A DNA stretch of 36,457 bases. Source: Bacteroidota bacterium. Its GTDB lineage: Bacteria > Bacteroidota > Bacteroidia > Sphingobacteriales > Sphingobacteriaceae. Position 1 is the stretch's first letter. Every line of letters begins with the position of its first letter. Below are positions 7,071-14,982 of the stretch, piece after piece. The notes under the pieces are model-generated. The model saw nothing but the letters and a program-made list of their open reading frames with translations. It made no database searches and had not been told where the DNA came from. The position numbers and the translations under genes are program-made. Location: assembly GCA_013286235.1 (NCBI GenBank), contig JABDGE010000034.1, forward strand, positions 1 through 36,457. The letters are read 5' to 3'.

Positions 7071-8905
7071 TTCACAACGTTTGTTGGGCTGGTAACTTTA
7101 CTAAGCCCGTGGTTAGTTTTTTCCCAGTAAAATGGTTTAACAATCAACTGATAGAGGCCCTTGAACGCCGCGATGGAATGCATTAACCAGTAGACGGGAT
7201 TGGCGATGGAAAAGAGGATAAGCTCGTAAAAACGCCTTTTAAATACCGCTATCATGTTAATGTATATCATCAGGATGTTGCCAACCATCAGATTAAATAT
7301 CGACATAAATAAAACCCAGTCGGGGAAGAGCGTACGGATGTTTGACAGGTCAAACACCAGGTAGCAGATGAAGATGCCGAGCAGGAAGGGATACACCAGG
7401 AAGGTTAGCGGCGTTGCGCCGATAAAGAAGTTAAATCCCAGGAAACCTTTCCAGCCTACTTTCTTCCACAGGGCAACGGGGTTGCGCATGTGCACCAGGT
7501 AGGTTTGCATATAGCCTTTAATCCACCTTGAGCGCTGGCGTATCCAGTTGAAGGGTTCGTTATTGGCTTCTTCGTAGGTTGTTGAGTTAACAATGGCAAT
7601 TTTATAGCCTTTTGCATAGGCCCTTACACCCAGGTCGGCATCTTCGGTAACGTTGAAAGGATCCCAGGCGCCGAGTTCAACCAGGTTCTGCAGCTTAAAG
7701 TGGTTGCTGGTACCGCCGAGTGGAATAGGGATATCGAGTGTATCCAGGCCCGGCAGCATGTAATCAAACCAGTAGGAGTACTCCAGCGTGAACATACGGG
7801 TAAGGAAGTTTTCGTTCCTGTTGTAATAGTTGAGCGCGCTTTGGATACAGATATAGTTTGAGGGCAGCTTATTGAACATGGTAACGACCTTTTTTAACTG
7901 GTCGGTATCCGGAATGTCTTCGGCATCGTAAATGGTGAGGTATTTTCCATGTGCAAAGTGAAGGCCATAGTTACATGCCTTGGGTTTTGTTTTGGGCATG
8001 TGGTAAGGCACCACGATAACTTCGAAAATGGCAGGGAAATCGAGGTTGCGCACGGCATTGAGCGTTTTATCATCGTCCTCCTCTATCAGCAGCTTGATAT
8101 CCAGCTTTTCGCGGGGATAATCGAGCGACTGCAGGTTCCAGATTAGCTTTTTGATAAGCTTATCTTCCTTGTATACCGGCAAAAGGATGGTATAAATGGG
8201 GAGCTCGCTGTTAACCACTTCCTTCAATTCATCCCGCGTAACGGCCTGGTGCAGTTCAAAACGGGAGCCGACGAGGGCCAGGAACAGCTTGAACAGGATA
8301 GCTATAAGGAAAAATATACTGATTAAAATATTGATGATGATGGAGGTGGTTTTGAAATTGAGGATAAGGCCCGATACCACCAGTGCCAGCAAAATGAATA
8401 GAAATATGAGCTGACCGGGTGAAAAGGTAATAAAAGCCGAGTTGGCCGGGTCGCGGTTGAGCAATTCGTACACCGCCGACTTTACATATTTCTGGCCCAT
8501 CAGCTTATGGCTTAACCAAACAATGTCCAGGTCGGAAGCTACAATGATCTCGGGTTCCAGGTCGTAGGTGCGGCGTATATGATCAATAAAGGCCCGGTTA
8601 GAGGGGTCGGCCATTATGATGAGCACCCTGTTGTTTTCAATGCGTAAAGGCATGGCAACATGCTGTTCGGCATATTTGAGCTCGACTTTGCTAATCACGT
8701 CCGGATCAAATTCCATCTCGCGGATCTCGCGAAACACATACCCGGCGTTGAGCATGGAGCGCTCGTAATTTTTACGCGATATATAGCCGAAATTGAGTGC
8801 AATTTTAATGAAGGATTGGCCGGAACTGGCCGAAAATTCATCAATCTTTTCCCGATCCCGTCGTGTTATGAAACCATCGTTAACCAAAAGCTCAGGAATA
8901 GACAT
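7067..8905 (-). CDS. Processive GT2 polysaccharide synthase with N-terminal GspE_N/MshEN-like domain
   Basis: 612 residues. Residues 1-60 are helical and MshEN-like (LLVNDGFITRRD, then IALNFGYISRKN). Residues 70-135 match GspE_N (LKYAEQHVAMPLRIENNRV, MADPSNRAFIDHI). Two membrane segments (about 163-213) precede a family 2 glycosyltransferase (235-470) with ILLPVYKED, EEDDD (275-279), DAED as DxD (327-330), TED (420-422) and QRSRW (457-461), the signature set of processive synthases such as BcsA, hyaluronan synthase and NfrB. Four or so C-terminal segments (about 487-590) would form the translocation channel. NfrB combines the same modules. MshEN binds c-di-GMP in known proteins, but the RLG...Q residues are poorly kept here. 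It is encoded after a BcsB-like gene and overlaps the next gene by 4 bp. It probably makes and exports a beta-linked exopolysaccharide; the sugar is unknown. Confidence 0.88.
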   Translation of the reverse strand: MSIPELLVNDGFITRRDREKIDEFSASSGQSFIKIALNFGYISRKNYERSMLNAGYVFREIREMEFDPDVISKVELKYAEQHVAMPLRIENNRVLIIMADPSNRAFIDHIRRTYDLEPEIIVASDLDIVWLSHKLMGQKYVKSAVYELLNRDPANSAFITFSPGQLIFLFILLALVVSGLILNFKTTSIIINILISIFFLIAILFKLFLALVGSRFELHQAVTRDELKEVVNSELPIYTILLPVYKEDKLIKKLIWNLQSLDYPREKLDIKLLIEEDDDKTLNAVRNLDFPAIFEVIVVPYHMPKTKPKACNYGLHFAHGKYLTIYDAEDIPDTDQLKKVVTMFNKLPSNYICIQSALNYYNRNENFLTRMFTLEYSYWFDYMLPGLDTLDIPIPLGGTSNHFKLQNLVELGAWDPFNVTEDADLGVRAYAKGYKIAIVNSTTYEEANNEPFNWIRQRSRWIKGYMQTYLVHMRNPVALWKKVGWKGFLGFNFFIGATPLTFLVYPFLLGIFICYLVFDLSNIRTLFPDWVLFMSIFNLMVGNILMIYINMIAVFKRRFYELILFSIANPVYWLMHSIAAFKGLYQLIVKPFYWEKTNHGLSKVTSPTNVVK

Positions 8906-8948
8906 ATTTTTATCTTCAGTTATTGCTGTTAATTTATTTGTTAAGCAA

Positions 8949-8973
8949 CCTTAGTAAGCCGGGCGTACTAAGG
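8949..8973. promoter_or_regulatory. Hairpin between the BcsB-like gene and the GT2 synthase gene
   Basis: CCTTAGTA (8949-8956) and TACTAAGG (8966-8973) form a perfect 8-bp stem around a 9-nt GC-rich loop. It stands in the 105-bp gap between the stop of the BcsB-like gene and the ATG of the synthase. There is no T-run, so it is more likely an RNA stability or processing element that sets relative expression in the operon than an intrinsic terminator. Confidence 0.4.
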
Positions 8974-9010
8974 CTGCTCATTCTGTTAACATTCGGCGTT
9001 AACAAAGAGA

Positions 9011-11101
9011 TTAATCATTAAACTGATCCTGTGACCGTTGAACCCTTGAACGTACATACAGGAATGAGAGCAATATCAAGATCAATATGCCTAGCAGGAT
9101 ATATAAGTTATACGTTTCCCAAAAACGGGTGAGAGAGCTTTTCGTTTCAACATACTCCAGGTTGTCGCTTGATTTATTGATGTTGAATAAATATTTGCTG
9201 CCGGCCGCATCGGTTACGCAAACGTTGCTTGATAATGTTGACAGCTGCTCGCCAATTGATTTGGAGACGGTTAAAAATGCATCGGCAAGCTTGTCGCCGG
9301 TAGCGGTGAGAATGAGGGTGGCATTATTTGCGCGCCCGTAAAATATTTGTCCGATACCTGAGGAGACCGAGTCGGAGAGCGAGTAGACCAATTTATTGTT
9401 CTCGGTATTGTAGAGGCGGAAGTTTTCGTTAAACTTGATAGGCGCATCCGGGAAATAGTCGTTCCCCTTTAACAACTTGTCGTCCTTGTCCAACAGGGCA
9501 ACGATGTTGTATTTTTTAAGGTCGCCTTGTGGAACTGCATCGGAATAAACAAAATCTGGGAAGTTGTTTGCGTTGATATTGTTGTTCAACTCATAAACAA
9601 CTTCGCCTACAGCCCCTGCTGTGTATTTAGCGATAGATTTCGATATAACAACCTTGGTTGTGCCGCTATTGAAAGCTTCGGGATATTGATAGAAGCTCAG
9701 ATCGCTTGAGATGAATGGATTTTTTGATTCGAGGTATGATTTATCAACATCCACTTCGCCAAAGAAGTTGATGAAGCTGTTGCGGCATTCGCCGTTTGTC
9801 GGGAAGAACCTGAACTCGGATTCGAGCGTATTGTATTTATGGTGCTGGTAGCGGTTGATGGTTACCGTGCTATTCAACTTGCCGGATGCGTCGAGCTTTT
9901 CGCTGCTGATGAGCAAACCATTCAGGTAAATATTGAAGTAGCCCCTGTCTCCCGGATTTAAGCCGCTATAGCTGCCGATGAACCGGATCTCAACTTCTTT
10001 TGGTGTAAAATTAAAGTCGCTGTTTTTGAAAGTGTATGCGCTTTTTAATGAACCAATGCCCGAAAGGAAGTCGCTTGAGCCGCCTACCTGTTTAAGGGTA
10101 AGCCTTGAGCGGTTTTCGTCGATCGTTTTGGTGAAGATATTTTCGGCATGGTCTATCAGCAGGAAGTCGCCAAAGCTGGAGTTTAAAATATTGGCATTGC
10201 CCAATGCGGTGATAGCCTTGTCATAGCCGGCATCGTCGCCACCGGTTACGAAGAGGATCTCGGCCGGAATCTGGTAAGTGCTGACAGATTTAACGGGGAT
10301 CATTTGCTTACCCCTGGGAACCATGGTTGTTATGGTATCGGTATGGGTGGTCATTGATTTGGCCAGGTACAACAAGCCTTCGCCGGGTTGCGGACTAACT
10401 TTTATCAACGACTTCTTATCATCAGGGATGGCACCAAAGCTACCCACCTGGATATAATCTTTTATGCTATCAGGCAGCGTACCGGCTTCGAAAAGCTGGA
10501 TGGGCTTGGATTGGGTTTTCTTAAGCCGTGCGTAAGCCCATGCAACCGCTTTCAAATCGTTCAACGAGGGATCGGCCGGGTAAACGATCGCAGTTTTTGT
10601 TTCGAAACAGTTGCTGATATTGATGTCGGCCAGGCCAGCATTCTTGTTTTTTAGCAGCCACACGTAGGAATTGCTTTTTACTTTCAACCACATGGCCGGG
10701 TTATCCAGGTCGCGACAAATATCGTCGGTAACAGTCAATAAAGTTTTTACCTGTATCTTCAAAAACCTGCCCGAAGACATATCCTGCCGGGTAAGGTTGA
10801 TGGTGACCTTTTGAATGGAGTCCTGCGACAGTCGTGAGCTGTAGGCGGGCCTGTCATTCAGGATCACGTTGATAAAGGAGTGTTCCTTTATTAGAGCCTG
10901 TGAAGGTTCAAAGTAAAGCACCAGCTTGCTGCCCTCGAGCTCCACCAAAGGCGAGATCGGAACATACCATGAATAGGCGCCACTCATCCCGTAGATGGCT
11001 GCGTCTTCGTGTCCTAATGATTTAAAGGACTCCGTCGTTTGAGCCAATGATGCCTTACTTAAAAGAAACACAAGGGCTAATAAGGTTAAAAATTTATTCA
11101 T
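9011..11101 (-). CDS. BcsB-like periplasmic subunit of a polysaccharide synthase
   Basis: 696 residues. A signal peptide (MNKFLTLLALVFLLSKASLAQ) leads into a large periplasmic part. The BcsB pattern can be followed: LEGSKLVLYFEPSQAL with SFINVILNDRP (first jelly-roll), the hallmark DDICRDLDNPAMWLKV, a flavodoxin-like segment with ILFVTGGDDAG, then a second jelly-roll (GYFNIYLNGLLISS, SEFRFFPTNGECRN). It ends in a single membrane anchor (LYILLGILILILLSFLYV) and a short cytoplasmic tail. BcsB guides nascent cellulose through the periplasm and pairs with the synthase through its C-terminal anchor. Here it lies 105 bp before the GT2 gene and 12 bp after the histidine kinase. A partner for a non-cellulose polymer is equally possible. 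Confidence 0.85.
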   Translation of the reverse strand: MNKFLTLLALVFLLSKASLAQTTESFKSLGHEDAAIYGMSGAYSWYVPISPLVELEGSKLVLYFEPSQALIKEHSFINVILNDRPAYSSRLSQDSIQKVTINLTRQDMSSGRFLKIQVKTLLTVTDDICRDLDNPAMWLKVKSNSYVWLLKNKNAGLADINISNCFETKTAIVYPADPSLNDLKAVAWAYARLKKTQSKPIQLFEAGTLPDSIKDYIQVGSFGAIPDDKKSLIKVSPQPGEGLLYLAKSMTTHTDTITTMVPRGKQMIPVKSVSTYQIPAEILFVTGGDDAGYDKAITALGNANILNSSFGDFLLIDHAENIFTKTIDENRSRLTLKQVGGSSDFLSGIGSLKSAYTFKNSDFNFTPKEVEIRFIGSYSGLNPGDRGYFNIYLNGLLISSEKLDASGKLNSTVTINRYQHHKYNTLESEFRFFPTNGECRNSFINFFGEVDVDKSYLESKNPFISSDLSFYQYPEAFNSGTTKVVISKSIAKYTAGAVGEVVYELNNNINANNFPDFVYSDAVPQGDLKKYNIVALLDKDDKLLKGNDYFPDAPIKFNENFRLYNTENNKLVYSLSDSVSSGIGQIFYGRANNATLILTATGDKLADAFLTVSKSIGEQLSTLSSNVCVTDAAGSKYLFNINKSSDNLEYVETKSSLTRFWETYNLYILLGILILILLSFLYVRSRVQRSQDQFND

Positions 11102-11113
11102 TGGTTGTCAATA

Positions 11114-12463
11114 TTAGTTTATTGTTTGAAATTCTACTCTAAAATAGTTCCCGTTATCGTCGCTGCGGTACGATAATTCGCCGCCCAGTTCCTGGGTCAT
11201 TAGTTTAGCAATTGAAAGCCCCAGCCCAAGCCTGTTCTCTACATGGCTTGCTGCTTCGTTAAGGGTTTTTAACTTGCTGAACATTGAATCGAGCTCGTAA
11301 CGCCCGATCGGAATACCTTCATCTATTATCTCAAACACAAACCTGTAGCCCTGCTGGCTGGTTACTACGCGAATGCTGTTGTTGGTTTGTGAAAATTTTA
11401 TGGCGTTGGATAACAGGTTTTGAAACACCTGGCCGGCGAATACGCGATCGAGGTTTACTTCCATCGGATGCCGGGAAATATTATCGATAAGGGTGATGTT
11501 TTTTAAGGAGGCGGTATCAACCAGGCCCCTGAAAACATGCGTCACCTCGGTATTGATGTCGAATACTTCTTTGTTGAACTGAACTTCCTGCGTAGTTTCG
11601 ATTTCTTTTACATCCATGAGCTTGTTGAGCAGGTATTGCATCTTTTCGGCTGATTCAGTTATATAGCCGGAAAGTTCCTTCTGTTCCTCGCTCAGGCGGT
11701 ATTCTTCATCTTTCAGCAGGTTATTACTCATGATGATGGAACCCACCAGGTTTTTGAGGTCGTGGCCTGCGATATTGATGAAATTATTTTTTTGTGCATC
11801 CATCCTGCGCAACTGCTCATACTGGTTATCGATGATGGTATTTTTTTGGTTGATATCGCTAAACTGGTCTTTTAACTGGTCATTTGACTTGCCGATCAGC
11901 AATTGTGAGCGTATGTCGCGTGCAATGACCTTATAACGGAAACCCGGCACAAGGCATGAAATGATGGCTATAATGAAAAACAAAGAGGCGCCGTTTGTAA
12001 TGACGAGGTCTAAAGTGTATTGACTGAAGAGGCTGAAGCATATGGCCAGCATGACGAGCGCCAGGAAAGCCTGGATAACTGAATTTGCGGCTTCCCAAAA
12101 TACCTGCAAGTTAAAGAAGAGGAATATTGCGGAAAATAAGAGGTAATAAATATTCAATACCTGCAGATCGACAATATTGCACAATAAGGCTGATGTAGCC
12201 GAGAGTATGAACAGTGTGATATGAAGTAATATCGTGAAATTACGCTGCTTACGCTGGAAAAAGCTGTAAAAGCCCAGGATAACCAGGTCGGTGATGATCC
12301 GAATGATAAAAAACTCCAGCCAGATGGAATTGGCAAATATAAAATCAACGATGCTGAATAACGGATAAATAAATATTATCGTCCAGATAATGTTATTAGT
12401 CTGGTACCAGGCTCTTTTGTCGACCTCTTTTAAAAACTCTTGTTTTGTTAGTTGAACAAACAT
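11114..12463 (-). CDS. Multi-pass membrane sensor histidine kinase of the polysaccharide locus
   Basis: 449 residues. About six membrane segments (roughly 25-185) with short loops form the input module. A coiled coil (190-225) follows, then the HisKA H-box IAGHDLKNLVGS with phospho-acceptor His234, and a HATPase_c domain with N-box FQNLLSNAIKF and G2 box GLGLSIAKL. The G1 box reads DEGIPIG where most kinases have DxGxG, so the second glycine is replaced by proline. No response regulator is encoded nearby. It begins the minus-strand operon; its stop lies 12 bp before the BcsB-like gene, so it probably senses an envelope signal and controls or is assembled with the synthase. The gene is divergent from the GH5 gene across 61 bp. 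Confidence 0.85.
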   Translation of the reverse strand: MFVQLTKQEFLKEVDKRAWYQTNNIIWTIIFIYPLFSIVDFIFANSIWLEFFIIRIITDLVILGFYSFFQRKQRNFTILLHITLFILSATSALLCNIVDLQVLNIYYLLFSAIFLFFNLQVFWEAANSVIQAFLALVMLAICFSLFSQYTLDLVITNGASLFFIIAIISCLVPGFRYKVIARDIRSQLLIGKSNDQLKDQFSDINQKNTIIDNQYEQLRRMDAQKNNFINIAGHDLKNLVGSIIMSNNLLKDEEYRLSEEQKELSGYITESAEKMQYLLNKLMDVKEIETTQEVQFNKEVFDINTEVTHVFRGLVDTASLKNITLIDNISRHPMEVNLDRVFAGQVFQNLLSNAIKFSQTNNSIRVVTSQQGYRFVFEIIDEGIPIGRYELDSMFSKLKTLNEAASHVENRLGLGLSIAKLMTQELGGELSYRSDDNGNYFRVEFQTIN

Positions 12464-12524
12464 TATTCAGTTTTCTTAATTATGATAATATTATAGTTAT
12501 CTGAAACTAATTCGCATAAAGTAA

Positions 12525-13718
12525 ATGAAAAATCAAAAAATCGCCCGCACATACTTATGCACATATAAACATAGGGGACACACACTGCGCATTAGTAAAC
12601 CCATCAAAGTACTTATTGCGGGCGTAATTGTGATATTGCATGCCGCAATGCATGCATTTATAGCAAAAAGCAATCCAACAATCCCGGCGGCCCGCCTGCT
12701 GGCCTTTAAACGGGCCAAAAGCCTGGATAAGGGCATAAGTGTTTCCTGGCTTGAGCAGACCTGGAATAAGGACGCCCTTGCTGAAAATAACTTAAAAAGT
12801 GCTGATTTTGTTTTACTAAAGCGAATGGGTTTTAAAAGCATACGGCTGCCGGTTGCGTTTGAATACTATGAAAATGAGCGTATGGCGGATGAGCAAATAT
12901 TTACCCATATTGATAGTATTCTTAAACAGTGTGGCTTATACGGGTTTAAATTGATAATAGATTACCATTATGGCGATTTTAATGAAAAAAACTTTCTTTT
13001 GGAGACAAAAAGGGCTATAAACACCTGGATTAAGCTCACAAAGCGCTATAAAAGGGTTAGCAGGGATGAGTTATTGTTTGAAATTTACAACGAGCCGCCG
13101 CACATGGAACCGCAAATATGGAAGGACGCTGCTTATAATATTGTCGCCGCGATAAGGAAACTGGACGCTGACCGGACTCTGATTGTAGGGGCATCAAATT
13201 ACAACAGCATTTATGAATTGAGCCGTTTTGTTCGCCTGGCCGACGAGAACATTATTTACACTTTTCACTTTTACGAGCCGTTTTTGTTTACGCACCAGGG
13301 CGCCGAATGGGTTGGCGACCAGGAATCGACCGTTGGGGTACCATTTCCTTATAGTGCGGAAAAATTTCCAATTATTAACCCTAAGGCAAAAAATACCGAT
13401 GGAGAGAAAAATTACAAGGAATACCCAATTGATGGTAATGAACAATCTGTCAGGGACAAACTGCAGATAGTAAAAAACTGGGGTTTAAAATACGATGTGC
13501 CGCTGCTATGCGGGGAATATGGCGTGTATAATAAATACGCCGATCCCGACAGCCGGTGCCGGTACATTAAAACGGTGAGGGACGCATTGAAGGCATTGGA
13601 AATACCGGGCATCCTTTGGGAATACAGCGGCAATTTTTCAATTTTTAATGGCGCGCCTTCGATCGAAAACCTGCCGGATTGCATGAAGGATGCCATTGGA
13701 TTTACAGAGCCAAAATGA
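12525..13718 (+). CDS. Membrane-anchored GH5 glycoside hydrolase (endoglucanase-like)
   Basis: 397 residues. A basic N-terminus and one hydrophobic segment (about 27-47, PIKVLIAGVIVILHAAMHAF) suggest a signal anchor. The rest is a GH5 TIM barrel: GISVSWLEQTW at the start, MGFKSIRLPVAFEYY, the HxG strand IIDYHYGD (His148), LLFEIYNEPP with acid/base Glu190, IIYTFHFYEP (His248) and LLCGEYGVY with nucleophile Glu331, then WEYSGNFSIF. All catalytic positions are present. GH5 enzymes cut beta-1,4-glucans and related polymers; beside a BcsB/GT2 operon it would be the BcsZ-like trimming hydrolase, though BcsZ itself is GH8. It is transcribed away from the operon, with both promoters in 61 bp. Alternative starts inside the first 60 residues cannot be excluded. 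Confidence 0.88.
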   Translation: MKNQKIARTYLCTYKHRGHTLRISKPIKVLIAGVIVILHAAMHAFIAKSNPTIPAARLLAFKRAKSLDKGISVSWLEQTWNKDALAENNLKSADFVLLKRMGFKSIRLPVAFEYYENERMADEQIFTHIDSILKQCGLYGFKLIIDYHYGDFNEKNFLLETKRAINTWIKLTKRYKRVSRDELLFEIYNEPPHMEPQIWKDAAYNIVAAIRKLDADRTLIVGASNYNSIYELSRFVRLADENIIYTFHFYEPFLFTHQGAEWVGDQESTVGVPFPYSAEKFPIINPKAKNTDGEKNYKEYPIDGNEQSVRDKLQIVKNWGLKYDVPLLCGEYGVYNKYADPDSRCRYIKTVRDALKALEIPGILWEYSGNFSIFNGAPSIENLPDCMKDAIGFTEPK

Positions 13719-13769
13719 GCGAAACTAATGTAATTATTATTCACTACCTTAGTGCCCTTATTAGATGAT

Positions 13770-14750
13770 ATGTTATTTTTTGAAGAAAAGCGGCGGGAGG
13801 TGATGCTGCACATCGAAAAATTCATGCTTGAAAAAAAGAATGAATATTTGAAACCCATCGACACCATCTGGCAACCGTCTGATTTTCTGCCTGATTCATC
13901 CCGCGACACTTTCTTCAACGAAATAAAAGAATTGCAGGAAAGCGCTGAAGGTTTATCATATGATCTGATCGCCGTTTTGGTAGGGGATACCATCACCGAG
14001 GAGGCATTGCCGACTTATGAATCGTGGCTGACCATGGTCCAGGGGGTATCGCAGGATGAGGCCGGCGGCTGGATGCAATGGACCAGGCACTGGACCGGCG
14101 AAGAGAACCGGCACGGCGACCTGCTGAATAAATACCTGTACCTGTCGGGCCGCGTAAATATGCGCATGATGGAAGTATCCACCCAGTACCTCATCTCGGA
14201 CGGGTTTGACATTGGCACCGGCCGCGATCCATACCGTAATTTTATATACACTTCTTTCCAGGAACTGGCCACCAACATATCCCACCGAAGAGTAGCATCG
14301 CAGGCCAAGCGCGACGGCGACTCGCTATTGTCGAAAATGTGCGGCGTAATAGCCGGCGACGAGGCAAGGCACGCCAAAGCTTATAAATATTTTATCGAGA
14401 AGATATTTGAGGTTGATGCAAACGAGGCCATGCTGGCTTTTGAAGATATGATGCGCAAAAAGATAGTGATGCCTGCGCATTTTTTACGCGAGGTTGGTTT
14501 AAAGCTTGGCCAAACCTTTGGGCATTTTACCGATGCCGCGCAAAGGCTGGGTATTTATACCGCCGTTGACTACGTAGATATATTGAAAGAGCTTTTGGCC
14601 GATTGGCATATTGAAAGCGCCTGTGAACTGAGCGAAACCGGCGAAAAAGCACGGGATTACCTGGTGAACCTGCCTTCGCGCCTGCTGCGGGTGGCTGAAC
14701 GGATGAAGAATCCTATGCTGGATTATAAGTTTAGCTGGATTAATGGTTGA
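13770..14750 (+). CDS. Acyl-ACP desaturase (soluble diiron, ferritin-like)
   Basis: 326 residues from the ATG at 13770; an upstream GTG at 13752 would add six residues but MLFFEEKRREVM is the family-like beginning. The two diiron motifs are intact: TGEENRHGD and AGDEARHAK, each in a helix of the ferritin-like four-helix bundle, with an additional carboxylate in DTITEEALPTYE. WMQWTRHWTGEENRH is the classic acyl-ACP desaturase stretch. The enzyme inserts a double bond into an acyl chain on acyl carrier protein using O2 and reduced ferredoxin, so it adjusts membrane lipid fluidity. It lies 51 bp after the GH5 gene on the same strand. A possible -7 element (TACCTTAG, 13745-13752) suggests its own promoter and short leader. 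Unrelated in function to the polysaccharide locus. Confidence 0.93.
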   Translation: MLFFEEKRREVMLHIEKFMLEKKNEYLKPIDTIWQPSDFLPDSSRDTFFNEIKELQESAEGLSYDLIAVLVGDTITEEALPTYESWLTMVQGVSQDEAGGWMQWTRHWTGEENRHGDLLNKYLYLSGRVNMRMMEVSTQYLISDGFDIGTGRDPYRNFIYTSFQELATNISHRRVASQAKRDGDSLLSKMCGVIAGDEARHAKAYKYFIEKIFEVDANEAMLAFEDMMRKKIVMPAHFLREVGLKLGQTFGHFTDAAQRLGIYTAVDYVDILKELLADWHIESACELSETGEKARDYLVNLPSRLLRVAERMKNPMLDYKFSWING

Positions 14751-14754
14751 TTAG

Positions 14755-14976
14755 TGATCAGAGGTTAGTGATTGGAGATTAGTCCGGAAGTCAGTAAAGT
14801 CCGAAAGTCCGAAAGAAGCTGCGACTGACGTTTCTGTAGAAAATAACTCAAGTTAATATAGAAGGAGAAGTCCGAAAGACCGGAAGTCGGTAATAGCAAC
14901 ATCCCCACATCTGCACATCGGCACATTCTTCCCCTTTCACCTTCCGCAGTGCACTACTCACTGCCCACTCACCACT
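14755..14976. repeat. Mosaic intergenic repeats (AGTCCGAAAGTC-type, CACATCTGCAC-type, tandem CTGCCCACTCAC)
   Basis: The gap between the desaturase and MscS genes is almost wholly repetitive: several AGTCCGAAAGTC-like units (14781-14815, 14868-14891), the AAAGAAGCTGCGACTGACG block shared with 4523-4546, CACATCTGCACATCGGCACA (14906-14925), CCCCTTTCACCTT, and a short tandem repeat of ACTGCCCACTCAC. Much the same series occurs in direct orientation at 16588-16692, on the other side of the MscS gene. Confidence 0.65.
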
Positions 14977-14982
14977 GCCCAC

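Noticed and set aside
14938..14972. Tandem ACTGCCCACTCAC units as a possible CRISPR-like array
   Set aside because: Two units with no spacers; simple tandem duplication inside the mosaic repeat.
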